Source: Janthinobacterium sp. 67 (GTDB taxonomy: Bacteria > Pseudomonadota > Gammaproteobacteria > Burkholderiales > Burkholderiaceae_D). Taken from it: DNA of 64,000 bases. The stretch is from contig NZ_PGES01000001.1 of assembly GCF_002797895.1 (NCBI RefSeq), positions 1,302,001 to 1,366,000 of the forward strand, in the 5' to 3' direction. A program made the position numbers and the translations under genes. The notes under the pieces were generated by a model. It had not been told where the DNA came from and ran no database searches. It worked only from the letters and a program-made list of their open reading frames with translations. Shown here piece after piece: positions 14,398 through 23,378 of this stretch. The number at the start of each line of letters is the position of its first letter. Within the stretch, counting starts at the first letter, position 1.

Positions 14398-16470
14398 TCA
14401 GAACGCGTATGACAAGGTCAGGCGCGCGGAACGCGGCTCGACCGGATGGAAATGCCGGTCACTCACCCCGTCCACTGCTTCGCCTGGCAAACGCGACGCA
14501 TAGTAGTAATCGATGTCGCTGGCGCGCTTGTCGAACAGGTTGAACACGTCGAGCGACAAGCGCGTCTTGCGGTTGATCTGATACGCCACGCGCGCATACG
14601 CCAGGGTCGTCGAGGCCGAGCGCACGCTGTTGTCCTCGTTCAAGGGACGAGGACCGAAATAGCGCAGCTGGAAGGCGCCCGACCATGGGCCCCGGTCCGT
14701 CACTGTCACGCCGAACGAGGCCACCTTGTCGATCGAGCCAGGGATGAAATTGCCGGCCGGATCATTTTCCGTGTAGCGCGAGCGCGAAGCGGCCAGGTCC
14801 AGGTCGAACAGCAGCCACGGTGCGGCAATATAGTGGTTGTTCCATTCGATGCCATGGCGGCGGCTGGCGCGGCTCGGCTCCGTTTCGCCCGCGTCGCCCA
14901 CGAACAGCAATTCCGACGCGATGTCGAGGCGCCACAGGGCCAACGAGCTTTGCAAACCCGGCAGCCATTCCGTGCGCGCGCCCAGCTCCATGCCCTTGGT
15001 CGGCACCAGCGGCGTCACCGGTGCAGACGCTTCGCCGTCGGGCAGGCGCGTCTGCGTCGTGCCGCGCGCGTCGTTGCTGTGGAATCCCTTGCCGTAATTG
15101 ACAAAAAATTCCGTCTTGCTCCACGGACCAAGAATCAAGGACAGTTTCGGCGACACCACGTGGTCGTTCGCCGAGCCGCTGTTGCCGTCTATGCTGCTAT
15201 CGACCTTGAAACGGTAGGCGTCATAGCGCAGGCCTGCCACGGAACGCAGCCAGGGCAGCCATTGCACCGTGTTTTCGCCATAGAACCCGATGCTGCTTTC
15301 GCGCACCCGGTCTTCGCGCACCGTGCTTTGCCGCACGCGCTCCAGCGTGTTGTACAGGCCCACGGGCGACAGGCGGTCATAGCGCGCCTGCACGCCGAGC
15401 TTGTTGCGCAGGGGAAGACCGAACAGCTGCGTGGTCCAGCTTGCGCTGGCGTTCACGCCCGCCACCGTGCGCCGCTCGCTTTGCTGGAACTGGTCACCCT
15501 GCTGCGGGTCGGCGAGGAAGTACGTGAAGTCGCTATTGAGTTCCAGCTGCGAGCGGATCAGATAGACATCGAATTCGAATAGCCGGTTCTCCATGCGCTT
15601 GCGCATGGCATACGACAGGCTGGTGCGCGAGGTGTCGCCGCCGTCGCTGGGCGCCAGACTGCCGAAGCGGCCGATCTGGCCCGATTCCACGGCGCGCAGC
15701 GGTACCTGGTCGGTGGCGTTCCAGCTGTTTTTATAGGCCATGCCCGTCACGCTGAAACCGTCGTCCTGCGTGCCCTGGCTGTAGCGCAGCACGCCGCTAT
15801 ACTTGCGCACGCGCTCCGGCACGTCCCAGGGACCGTTGTTGCGGTTCACTTCCAGGCCGACCAGCAAGGTGCCTGGCCCGGCGGCGAACGAATCGGCGAC
15901 GACGCCGCGCACGTAGCCGTGCTGCCCGGCGGAAATGCTGGCCTGGCCCTGCGGCAACTTGTCGGCCAGGCGGATGCGGGCGCTGCCTGCCGAAGCGAAA
16001 TCGCCTTCGCCGGCGAAATACGGCCCCTTCTTGTAGTCGATACGCTGCACCAGCTCGGGAATGAGGAAATTGAGGTCGGAATAACCCTGGCCATGCGCGT
16101 GCGTGCGCATGTTGACGGGCATGCCGTCGACATAGGTGGCGAAATCCGTGCCGTGGTCGAGATTGAAGCCGCGCAAGAAATACTGGTTGGCCTTGCCGTC
16201 GCCGCTGTGCTGGGTGACGATCAGCCCCGGCACGAATTCCAGCAATTCGCCCGTGCGCAAGGCGGGCCGGTTGATGATCAGTTCACTGGTGATGACGCCC
16301 TGGCTGGCCGCGTCCGACGTGCCGACGGCGTTGTCGTAGTGGCCCGCCACGCGCACGATGCGCGCTTCCTCGGCAAGGGGTGCGGCCCCGTCCTGCGCCA
16401 GCGCCTGGCGTCCCACGCTCAACAATGCCACTGCACAAGCTGCCATCCGTTTGCTTTTTATCAATCGCAT
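14398..16470 (-). CDS. TonB-dependent outer-membrane receptor
   Basis: 690 residues from ATG 16470. A signal peptide ends at about residue 24 (GRQALAQ). There is no STN domain, unlike the siderophore receptors at each end of the window. The plug (about 40-165) includes ELLEFVPGLIVTQHSGDGKANQYFLRGFNLDHGTDFATYVDGMPV and LIPELVQRIDYKKGPYF. The barrel follows and ends ARLTLSYAF. The plug style (NQYFLRGFNLDHGTD) is that of receptors not tied to siderophores. The substrate is unknown. The much longer open frame upstream overlaps the divergent receiver-protein gene and is not coding. Confidence 0.9.
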   Translation of the reverse strand: MRLIKSKRMAACAVALLSVGRQALAQDGAAPLAEEARIVRVAGHYDNAVGTSDAASQGVITSELIINRPALRTGELLEFVPGLIVTQHSGDGKANQYFLRGFNLDHGTDFATYVDGMPVNMRTHAHGQGYSDLNFLIPELVQRIDYKKGPYFAGEGDFASAGSARIRLADKLPQGQASISAGQHGYVRGVVADSFAAGPGTLLVGLEVNRNNGPWDVPERVRKYSGVLRYSQGTQDDGFSVTGMAYKNSWNATDQVPLRAVESGQIGRFGSLAPSDGGDTSRTSLSYAMRKRMENRLFEFDVYLIRSQLELNSDFTYFLADPQQGDQFQQSERRTVAGVNASASWTTQLFGLPLRNKLGVQARYDRLSPVGLYNTLERVRQSTVREDRVRESSIGFYGENTVQWLPWLRSVAGLRYDAYRFKVDSSIDGNSGSANDHVVSPKLSLILGPWSKTEFFVNYGKGFHSNDARGTTQTRLPDGEASAPVTPLVPTKGMELGARTEWLPGLQSSLALWRLDIASELLFVGDAGETEPSRASRRHGIEWNNHYIAAPWLLFDLDLAASRSRYTENDPAGNFIPGSIDKVASFGVTVTDRGPWSGAFQLRYFGPRPLNEDNSVRSASTTLAYARVAYQINRKTRLSLDVFNLFDKRASDIDYYYASRLPGEAVDGVSDRHFHPVEPRSARLTLSYAF

Positions 16471-16566
16471 CGCGTCTTCCCTTTTTATGATGTCAGCATG
16501 GGCTTCCCACGGACTATATACGCGGCAGGCTGGGTGCCTGGATTCAGGATTTTTCAAGGAGCGGCT

Positions 16567-17790
16567 GTGGATCTGAGCGACAGTGCCAGCAAGGCAACAA
16601 AAACCGCCGCCGCGACCGTGCGCAAGCGCGACGTGCTGCCCTACATCCTGCTGTTCATCCTGCTGGCGGGCTTGCTGGCCGTGCTGGCGGGCGCCCTGCT
16701 GCCGCCCTATTACCACGCCGTGCCGGCCCTGCTGTGGAGCCTGGGCTTTTGCGTCAGCGGCATGCTGCTGGGCTTTTTGTTCGGCATCCCGCGCACCTTG
16801 CCTTCGGGCACCGTCAACATGGCGCCGCCCGACGAGCGGGCAGCCGGCAAGGGCCGCCCCGCGGACGAGCCACCGGCCGCGGGGACCGATGCGGCGGCTG
16901 GCAACGCCAGCAATACCCTGTTCCTGGGCACGCCCACGCCCATGGAAATCAATTCGAACCTGGTGGAAGTGTCGGACTGGCTGACGAAGATCATCGTCGG
17001 CGTGGGCTTGATCGAGCTCAAAAGCCTGCCCGGCAGCGCGCGCAGCATGGCCGCCTTCATCGCGCCCAGCCTGGCCACCGACACGCCCACGGCCATGGCC
17101 GTGGTGGGCGGCATCATGCTGTTCTTTTCCGTGCACGGCTTCCTGATCGGCTATTTGCTTACGCGCATCTACCTGTCCATCATCATCAAGCGGGCGGACA
17201 ATCTCGTCAAGAATGAATCCGTGCGCCTGGAAAGCGGCAAGGAAATCGAAGTGACGGAACTGAGCCGCTTGCAGCAAAAATCGCTCGACGACATGCAGGA
17301 AGCCGTCACCCAGCTGCTGCTGGCCCGCCCGCCCGATGGCGGCGCGGCCGTCACCGCCCTGGCCGGCGTGCCGACGGCGCAAAAACCGTCCAGCCTGGTG
17401 CTGTGGCTGGACGACCATCCGCGCAACAATACCTTGCTGGTGGAACAGCTGGGACGGGAAAACATCAAGGTGGACCAGGCCGTATCGACGCGGCAGGCGC
17501 TGGCCATGCTGCAACAGAAGCGTTACGCGCTGTTCATCACGGACATGGCCAGGGTGGAAAACGGCCGCCGGATCAAGGATGCGGGCGTGCGCACGGTACG
17601 CGAAGTGCGCCAGACCTTGCCGGAACTGCCCATCGTCGTGTATTGCAGCAAGGATACGGTTGCCAGCTACGGCACGGAAGCGCAGGCGGCGGGCGCCCGT
17701 TTCATCACCACGTCGGGCACCAGCCTGCTGGCCACGGTCAACAAGTTATTGCATGAAGAGCGCCAGGACGGCGCTCAGCCACCGGCGTAG
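16567..17790 (+). CDS. Membrane-anchored protein with C-terminal receiver-like domain
   Basis: 407 residues from a GTG at 16567, chosen because AAGGAG lies 5 bp upstream; an ATG at 16498 has no such site. Two membrane segments come first (about 20-42 and 48-68), a low-complexity Pro/Ala/Gly stretch (about 75-118), two more membrane segments (about 138-155 and 175-200), a short coiled segment, and then a receiver-like domain from about residue 275. In it LVLWLDDHPRNN supplies the acidic pair and FITDMARVENGR the phosphoacceptor Asp region, with VVYCSKD later. Such LDDxPxNN receivers act as stand-alone sensors rather than DNA-binding regulators. No output domain is seen. Its 3' end overlaps the convergent Imm22-like gene by 16 bp. 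Confidence 0.75.
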   Translation: MDLSDSASKATKTAAATVRKRDVLPYILLFILLAGLLAVLAGALLPPYYHAVPALLWSLGFCVSGMLLGFLFGIPRTLPSGTVNMAPPDERAAGKGRPADEPPAAGTDAAAGNASNTLFLGTPTPMEINSNLVEVSDWLTKIIVGVGLIELKSLPGSARSMAAFIAPSLATDTPTAMAVVGGIMLFFSVHGFLIGYLLTRIYLSIIIKRADNLVKNESVRLESGKEIEVTELSRLQQKSLDDMQEAVTQLLLARPPDGGAAVTALAGVPTAQKPSSLVLWLDDHPRNNTLLVEQLGRENIKVDQAVSTRQALAMLQQKRYALFITDMARVENGRRIKDAGVRTVREVRQTLPELPIVVYCSKDTVASYGTEAQAAGARFITTSGTSLLATVNKLLHEERQDGAQPPA

Positions 17791-18143
17791 GCATAGCTGC
17801 CCACGTAATGCAGCACACTGCGCTGCGGGTGCGCCAGCTGGTTCGGCGCAAACACGCAGACGGCCGTGTCGGCCAGCACGCCTTGCCCATCCGCGTCCGC
17901 GCACGCCTGCGCCAGCCAGCTGTCGGGATACGACACGCCATCGAGCAATTGCGCCAGCGGCGCGGGCGACGCCAGCATGGCGCTTTCGAAACAGGCCGGC
18001 TCGTACTGCGTGAGACCCGTTTCCAGGATGAATGGGGACGGCACGGCATCGCCATCGTCCGTGTACGTGGGCGACAGGTAGGCCTGCAGCGCTTCCCAAC
18101 TGGGGAAACGGCCGCTGCAGGCAAATACGTGGACTGTCGGCAA
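17775..18143 (-). CDS. Imm22-like small protein
   Basis: 122 residues, probably starting at TTG 18143 (reading LPTVHVFACSGRF...), two bases after the stop of the deacetylase-caspase gene. GGAG lies about 11 bp upstream at the end of that gene, so translation is probably coupled. The pattern of an early beta strand, a YLSPTYTDDGDAVPSPFILETGL segment, FESAM, and a late VLHYVGSYAY strand resembles immunity protein 22 (Imm22) of polymorphic toxin systems. No toxin gene is next to it. Imm22-like proteins also occur as orphans. Assignment is by pattern only. Confidence 0.55.
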   Translation of the reverse strand: MPTVHVFACSGRFPSWEALQAYLSPTYTDDGDAVPSPFILETGLTQYEPACFESAMLASPAPLAQLLDGVSYPDSWLAQACADADGQGVLADTAVCVFAPNQLAHPQRSVLHYVGSYAYAGG

Positions 18144-18145
18144 AA

Positions 18146-20848
18146 TTAAAGCTTCTCCATCTTTTGCCGCACGGCTGGCGCCGTCGCTGCCGTCGGCGCC
18201 AGTTCCAGATAGGTTTTATAGGCCGCCTTCGCCTTGGCCGCATCGCCGGCCTTGGCATACGCGTCGCCCAGGTTCAGATAGGCGATGGCGCGCGACGGGT
18301 CCATCTTGACCGTGTTTTCAAACCAGCGGGCCGCTTCGCGGTATTTTTCCTGCTTGTAGAAGACGAAGCCCAGGTTGTTGGCCGCCAGCGCGAAGTCGGG
18401 ACGCAATTTCAGCGCTTCCGTAAATTGCGCTTCCGCCGCCGCATATTGTTTCTCCTTGTACAGCTGCAAGCCGCGGTCGTTGGCCCGCTGCGCCAGCTGG
18501 CGCGTCGAGGTCGGCACGGCGCCTGGCGTGACGATCTTCTGTTCGCCGCCCTGCAAATCCTTGACCGTCACGCTGGCTGCCGCCGGCTTGGCGTCGAGCT
18601 TGCTGTTCAGGGCAATGGCTTCCGTCGACAGCTGCGTCGTGTTCGGGCTGAGGAATTCCGTCTCGCCCGGCAATTCGAAGACGAAATCGCCCCCTTCCGA
18701 ACCGGGCAAGCTGCCGAACGCGGGCGTCTGGTTCGAGACGCTGGACACGGCCGGCGCCACATAGGCCGCCAGTTCCGTCGCCGTGATCAGGCCGTCACCG
18801 TTCAGGTCGCCCTTGCCCGCCAGGCCCTGCAACAGGGTCCACGTGAACACGGAGTGGCCGTTCGGTCCGCCGTCGGCGACGAGCTGGTCGCCGCCGCCGG
18901 CCGTCAGCATTTGCCGGCCGATGCGCTTGGCGTTGTCGCGCAGGAAGGAACTGGAACCGGCGCCGCGCGTCAGGCCCAGGCCGCTATAGCACGCATCCAT
19001 GACGAAGAACGCGTGCTTGGCCGTCAGGGACTCCGCGATATTCTGGATTTCCGTCATCGGGATCGCATCCGTGGCGAACTGCGCCGGGTCGGAGTCAAAT
19101 GGCACGATATAGCCGAGGTCGCGCCCGGAACTGAGCTTGCGCGTGGCGCCGTGGCCGGCGAAGAACACAAAAATGCGGTCATTCTTTTGCACGCCGCCAT
19201 GGGCCAGCTTGTCATGGAAGGCGGCCAGGATATTGTTGCGCGTCGCTTCGCCATTTTTCAGGGTCACGACACGCTCGGGCGCAAACGCAAACTTTTCAAT
19301 CAGCGTTTCGCGGATGCCTTGCGCATCGCGCACCGCATATTGCAATTTCGGCCACTTGGCATAATCGTCGATACCGATCACCACGGCCCAGGAATTGGCG
19401 TAACCGGTGGTCACGGGCACTTTTTCGGGCGCGGGCGCCGTGCTTTTCGCCACCTGGAAGCTCGTGCCATCCCAGCCCGCGAATTGATAGCCTTCGGCGA
19501 TCAGCTTGTCGAGCACGGCCGGCAAGGCTTTCACCGTGCGTTCGTGGATGTCGTGGAACAGGACGATGCCGCGTCCCGCCTTGTCGACGGAGGCCAGCAC
19601 CCGGTTCGTGATGGAACTGGGCACGGGGTCGGCCCAGTCCAGCGAATCGATATTCCACATCACGGATTTCAGATGCGCATCGGCCAGCGCGGCCATGCCT
19701 TCGCTGTTGCGCGCGCCATACGGAAAGCGGAACAGCGCAGCCCGCTCGGGGCTGATGGCCTTTAATAAAGTGTCGGTACCGAGGATTTCGCCCTTCAGCT
19801 TGTCGCCCGTCTGTTTCGACAGCTGTGCGTGGCTGAAACTGTGGTTGCCCACGGCATAGCCCTCTTTCATCAGCTTGCGGCTCACTTCCGCGCCCGCGCC
19901 CAGTTTGGCGTGGCCTTCCGCATCGAGCGAACCGAGGTTGCGGCCCACGTTGAAGAACACGGCCGGCACGCCATATTGTTTCAGGATGGCGCTGATTTCT
20001 TCCGTGTAGCGCCGGTGCGGGCCGTCGTCGAAGGTCAGCACGATGGTTTTCTTCGGCAAGCCCAGGCCAAAGATTTCCGCTTCGTCTTTTTTAGGTGCCG
20101 GCTTGGCTTCGGGCACGGAACCTGCCGGCGGCACCGCATACGGCACGACGATGCCGTTTTCCTTCAAAATCTGTTCGCGGCTGTAGAGTTTTTTCAGCTG
20201 CGCCACGTAATCGTCCCACCGTTCGCGCTTGAGTTCGATGGCGCGCTGGCCCAGGTTGCCGAAGATTTGCCGGATTTCCTTCTCATAATTGCGCTCGATC
20301 TCGCCCAGCGCGTCGAGGTCTTCGGAAATGCGCTTGTGCAGCTTGATCGCCGGCAAGGACGAGTCTTTGGCCACGTCGGCCAGCATGCTTTGCAGCAGTT
20401 CGCGGAACGCCAGGCGGTCCGCGTCGTACAGGCCGGGATCGGATTCGATATACGTCAACAGGCTGTCGAGCGCCTCGAAGCGGCCAGGATTGGTGGGCGC
20501 AATCAATTGATCAAGCGCAAGATCGAGCTTGGCGATGCGTTCCTGGTTTTCATGGAACAGCGCCTGCCCCACCTTGCGGGCTTCGTCACGCGCGCCTTCG
20601 GGCAAGCTTTGCTCGTCAGCCAGCAGCACAATGATCTTGCGGAAATTGCCCAGCAAGTCGCGGAACTGAGCGGCCACGGCGGCCGTATCGACGGTCGATT
20701 GCGGTGCGGCGGCCGGGTTGGCCGGGACCGGAGCGCCGGGAGCGCCGGGAGCGTCGGTGGCGGCCGGGCGGGTGTAGGTATAGATGCCGGCCCCAGCGGC
20801 GAGAGCCACGACGACGGTGGCGGCGATCTTGATCGGCTTGGAAGTCAC
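18146..20848 (-). CDS. Polysaccharide deacetylase-caspase-EF-hand-TPR fusion protein
   Basis: 900 residues from a GTG at 20848; an in-frame ATG at 20926 would add 26 poorly hydrophobic residues. An N-terminal signal anchor (about 5-25) is followed by a helical region (55-235). A NodB-type deacetylase domain (about 265-460) has TFDDGPH (272-278) with the catalytic and metal aspartates, HSFSH (336-340) with the metal histidines, and FRFPYGARN (373-381). A caspase/peptidase C14 domain (about 485-730) has His566 in FFAGHGA and Cys620 in DACYSG, the catalytic dyad. An EF-hand loop DLNGDGLITATE (681-692) lies within it, and TPR units lie at about 789-880. The product should sit in the periplasm, tethered to the inner membrane. 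The order of domains is read directly from the motifs; the combined function is unknown. Confidence 0.88.
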   Translation of the reverse strand: MTSKPIKIAATVVVALAAGAGIYTYTRPAATDAPGAPGAPVPANPAAAPQSTVDTAAVAAQFRDLLGNFRKIIVLLADEQSLPEGARDEARKVGQALFHENQERIAKLDLALDQLIAPTNPGRFEALDSLLTYIESDPGLYDADRLAFRELLQSMLADVAKDSSLPAIKLHKRISEDLDALGEIERNYEKEIRQIFGNLGQRAIELKRERWDDYVAQLKKLYSREQILKENGIVVPYAVPPAGSVPEAKPAPKKDEAEIFGLGLPKKTIVLTFDDGPHRRYTEEISAILKQYGVPAVFFNVGRNLGSLDAEGHAKLGAGAEVSRKLMKEGYAVGNHSFSHAQLSKQTGDKLKGEILGTDTLLKAISPERAALFRFPYGARNSEGMAALADAHLKSVMWNIDSLDWADPVPSSITNRVLASVDKAGRGIVLFHDIHERTVKALPAVLDKLIAEGYQFAGWDGTSFQVAKSTAPAPEKVPVTTGYANSWAVVIGIDDYAKWPKLQYAVRDAQGIRETLIEKFAFAPERVVTLKNGEATRNNILAAFHDKLAHGGVQKNDRIFVFFAGHGATRKLSSGRDLGYIVPFDSDPAQFATDAIPMTEIQNIAESLTAKHAFFVMDACYSGLGLTRGAGSSSFLRDNAKRIGRQMLTAGGGDQLVADGGPNGHSVFTWTLLQGLAGKGDLNGDGLITATELAAYVAPAVSSVSNQTPAFGSLPGSEGGDFVFELPGETEFLSPNTTQLSTEAIALNSKLDAKPAAASVTVKDLQGGEQKIVTPGAVPTSTRQLAQRANDRGLQLYKEKQYAAAEAQFTEALKLRPDFALAANNLGFVFYKQEKYREAARWFENTVKMDPSRAIAYLNLGDAYAKAGDAAKAKAAYKTYLELAPTAATAPAVRQKMEKL

Positions 20849-21008
20849 AGGCTTGTCATTCCCTTCACATACTATGCATAGAATTCGGATGGCGCGGATG
20901 CGCAGATGCATAATTGTAGAGCACACTTGGCAATTTACTCATCCGCACGCTGAATTTGGGCAATAATATGCTGGCAAACCTCCATCGAACGTACGAACAG
21001 GAAAGACG

Positions 21009-21131
21009 ATGCACAAGAAACTCTGCGCCGCGGCGCTGATGCTGGGCGTGGCCCTGATGCTGCTGCAACTGCGCGCGCATGCGGGTGACGACGTGGTCAA
21101 TGTGGCGGGGCGCGTGTGCCTGCCGCATTAA
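21009..21131 (+). CDS. Small secreted hypothetical protein (40 aa)
   Basis: 40 residues, too short for most gene callers. It begins MHKKLCAAALMLGVALMLL, a full signal-peptide-like segment that ends near RAHA, leaving a mature peptide of about 15 residues (GDDVVNVAGRVCLPH). AGGAAAG lies 5 bp before the ATG at 21009. It stands alone between the divergent deacetylase-caspase gene and the convergent sulfonate operon. Nothing else can be said about function. Start, Shine-Dalgarno and signal peptide make it credible but unproven. Confidence 0.5.
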   Translation: MHKKLCAAALMLGVALMLLQLRAHAGDDVVNVAGRVCLPH

Positions 21132-21155
21132 GCTAAGCCACGCCCCACGGCCACA

Positions 21156-22217
21156 CTACACCTTGGCCGGTTCCCAGTAATTGGCCAGGCCCAGCTTTTT
21201 CAGGCCTGCCGCGACAAAACGCGGTTCCAGCAATTCTTCCGCCGTCAAGGGCTGGCGGATCAGCTTTTGTTCCTGCGCAAACGCCAGCACCCGGCGGTAA
21301 TGTCGGTACACGGCGTCGTCGTACAGGGGCGACCAGCGCTCCTTCCACTGCAGGCCCGGATCGTCATAGCTGCGCCGCACCACGCTGTCCGGCGTGCCAT
21401 TGCGCGTGCCATCCTTGATGATCGCTTCGCGGTTGCCATCGAGCGCCGCCCAGTGCTGGGCCCGCAACCAGGCCGTGGCCACCAGTTCGGCGATGTCGGG
21501 ATGGGCTTGCGTAAAGTCGCGCCGCGCCCACAGTTCCGCCCGCATCTTGCGTTCCGGCAGCCCCTTGCTGGACCAGATGATGCGGCCGATGCCCTTGTCT
21601 TCCAGCGGATAGCCATTGATCATGAACAAGGCGTCGACGGCGCCCGTGGCAAGCGCGGCCGTGCCCGGTTTCAAATCCATGTTAATCAAGCGGAAATCCG
21701 TGGGTGACATGCGCTGGTCGGCGATCAGCTGGCGCAAGCCCAGTTCCCACGGCCGGCCCCGGTGCACGCTGATGCGCTTGCCCTTCAGCTCGGCCAGGGA
21801 CGTGGCGCGCGCACTCGTGGGCACCAGCAGGAATTGGTCCGTGCCCCGCCCCGCCGGCACGATCACCTGGGTGCGCACGCCGCCCGCGTTGAGGATGACG
21901 GATGGCAAGTCGCCATACGCGGCCATGTCGATGCGCCCGCTGGCGAACGCCTCGTTCATGGTCGCGCCCGTGTCTCCCGTGACGGGCAGCCATTCCAGCC
22001 GCACGCCCCGCTGCTTCAGTTCGCGCGCCAGCCAGCCTTCCTGCTGCACCCGGTAAGCGATGCCGCCCAGTTCCGCCTTGCCGTTTTCCGCAAAACCCGT
22101 CGAGGCGATGCGCAGGGCCGCCGGCGGCGCCCCCGCTTTCGCCCCCGACACCGCCGACACCGCCTGTCCCGCCAGGGGCAGCAAGGCCAGCCCGCCCATC
22201 ACCGTGCGTCGCCGCAT
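21156..22217 (-). CDS. SsuA-like ABC substrate-binding protein (second copy)
   Basis: 353 residues from ATG 22217, which has GAGGAG six bases upstream; an ATG ten codons earlier lacks a good site. A signal peptide covers about residues 1-25. The protein has the aliphatic-sulfonate/taurine binding fold: LPVTGDTGATMNEAFASGRIDMAAYGDLPSVI and the diagnostic SVHRGRPWELGLRQLI, which is closely echoed (LHRGRPWEYPFARLL) in the other binding protein of this operon. It is the last gene of the eight-gene operon. Two binding proteins with one permease-ATPase set suggest two substrate ranges. Confidence 0.85.
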   Translation of the reverse strand: MRRRTVMGGLALLPLAGQAVSAVSGAKAGAPPAALRIASTGFAENGKAELGGIAYRVQQEGWLARELKQRGVRLEWLPVTGDTGATMNEAFASGRIDMAAYGDLPSVILNAGGVRTQVIVPAGRGTDQFLLVPTSARATSLAELKGKRISVHRGRPWELGLRQLIADQRMSPTDFRLINMDLKPGTAALATGAVDALFMINGYPLEDKGIGRIIWSSKGLPERKMRAELWARRDFTQAHPDIAELVATAWLRAQHWAALDGNREAIIKDGTRNGTPDSVVRRSYDDPGLQWKERWSPLYDDAVYRHYRRVLAFAQEQKLIRQPLTAEELLEPRFVAAGLKKLGLANYWEPAKV

Positions 22218-22265
22218 CGCATTCTCCTCATCATCGAACATGGCCACTGTTGACGTGCTTGCCGC

Positions 22266-23339
22266 TCAAGCCGCCCGGCGCGTCTGCGCCAGCGCCGCTT
22301 CGAAAGGACGGGGATCGATCCAGGCGCGCACGTCGACCTTGCTGGGCAAGAAATTCCAACGGAACAAAAAGTCGCTGAAATCCTGCAAACCCGCGACCGA
22401 CGTTTCCGCCAGGTCCGTGTCCAGCCGCAGATGGGCATCCTTGCCGTACGCCACTTGCACCCAGTGCTCGCTGGCATTCGATTCGCGCGCGAGGAAACGC
22501 CGCGTCTCGTCCGCATGGCCGCGCGCCCACGCTTCGGCCCGCAGCACCTGGTCGACCAGGGTCACGGCGGAATTGAAATGCCTGTCGAGCAGGTGCGCGT
22601 CGACGCTCAGGGTGCGCGGCGTGCCGTTGTTGGCGCGGATCAGGGGTTCCGGATGGATGCCCGTGTCGATCACCGTGTGCAAGCCGAACTGCTGCGCCAG
22701 CTGGGCGGCCGAAGCGCCTTTCAGGAAGACGGCGTCCACCTCGCCCCGCAGCAGTCCCAGCAATTCCGGACTTTGGCCGCCGCGCCGCGCCCCGCTGAAC
22801 AGATTCGTCGCCGCGCCCTGCTCCGGCGCCGTTTCGCTCTGGCCCGTGTTGACCACATAATCGACCAGTTCCACGTCGGCAACCACCAGCCCTTCCAGGC
22901 TCAGCGCGTTTTCCAGCCCGCGCAAGGCTTGTGCGCGCGCAAAATCGATCTGCGCCTTGGCCCATAAGGGCAAGCCGAAGCGCCGCCCCTTCAGGTCGCG
23001 CACGGTCTGGATGCCGCTGTCGGGCAAGGTCAAGATCAACTGCGTCTCGTCCGACCACGACAGGCCGATCACGCGCGTCTCGCGCCCCGCCGCGCGTGCC
23101 CACAGGGCGGGAATATTGCCGCCGTGACGCACGGAATTTTGCAAGGTATGGTCAAAATGCGATTCGCGCACGGCTTCCTGGTCGGATTCGCGCAAGGAGC
23201 GCAAGCTGGTGCCGTCGGCGCGCAAGGCGTCTTCCAGCCAGCCTTGCTGCAGGGCGATCCCCAAGCCTGTGGGGACGGGGCAGCGCGTGTACCACAGGGT
23301 GTCGAGTGCTTGCTTTGCTACTTGATTTTCATTGCTCAT
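22266..23339 (-). CDS. DszB-like sulfinate desulfinase (copy 1)
   Basis: 357 residues, no signal peptide, so cytoplasmic despite its periplasmic-binding-protein fold. DszB of Rhodococcus, 2-(2-hydroxyphenyl)benzenesulfinate desulfinase, has a Cys-His-Arg site in a TxxNCPVP start and an HF...R segment. Here the equivalents are Cys20 (TLWYTRCPVPT), His61 (ESHFDHT) and Arg71 (SVRHGGNIP), and the His-Arg spacing of ten residues is kept. A sulfinate would be cleaved to release sulfite. The true substrate is unknown, and automatic annotation may call it an ABC binding protein. It lies between the ATPase gene and the second binding protein in the operon. Confidence 0.72.
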   Translation of the reverse strand: MSNENQVAKQALDTLWYTRCPVPTGLGIALQQGWLEDALRADGTSLRSLRESDQEAVRESHFDHTLQNSVRHGGNIPALWARAAGRETRVIGLSWSDETQLILTLPDSGIQTVRDLKGRRFGLPLWAKAQIDFARAQALRGLENALSLEGLVVADVELVDYVVNTGQSETAPEQGAATNLFSGARRGGQSPELLGLLRGEVDAVFLKGASAAQLAQQFGLHTVIDTGIHPEPLIRANNGTPRTLSVDAHLLDRHFNSAVTLVDQVLRAEAWARGHADETRRFLARESNASEHWVQVAYGKDAHLRLDTDLAETSVAGLQDFSDFLFRWNFLPSKVDVRAWIDPRPFEAALAQTRRAA

Positions 23340-23378
23340 CTTGTATCTCCAGAGTGGGTGGACCAGTCAAAAAGGAAA

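Noticed and set aside
17775..20848. The Imm22-like and caspase genes as an anti-phage defence system
   Set aside because: The caspase protein has a signal anchor and a deacetylase domain, which point to the periplasm rather than to a cytoplasmic abortive-infection effector; no sensor such as an NTPase, TIR or nucleotide cyclase is next to it.
21132..21155. A terminator between the small secreted ORF and the sulfonate operon end
   Set aside because: The short gap has no stem-loop with a T-tract on either strand.
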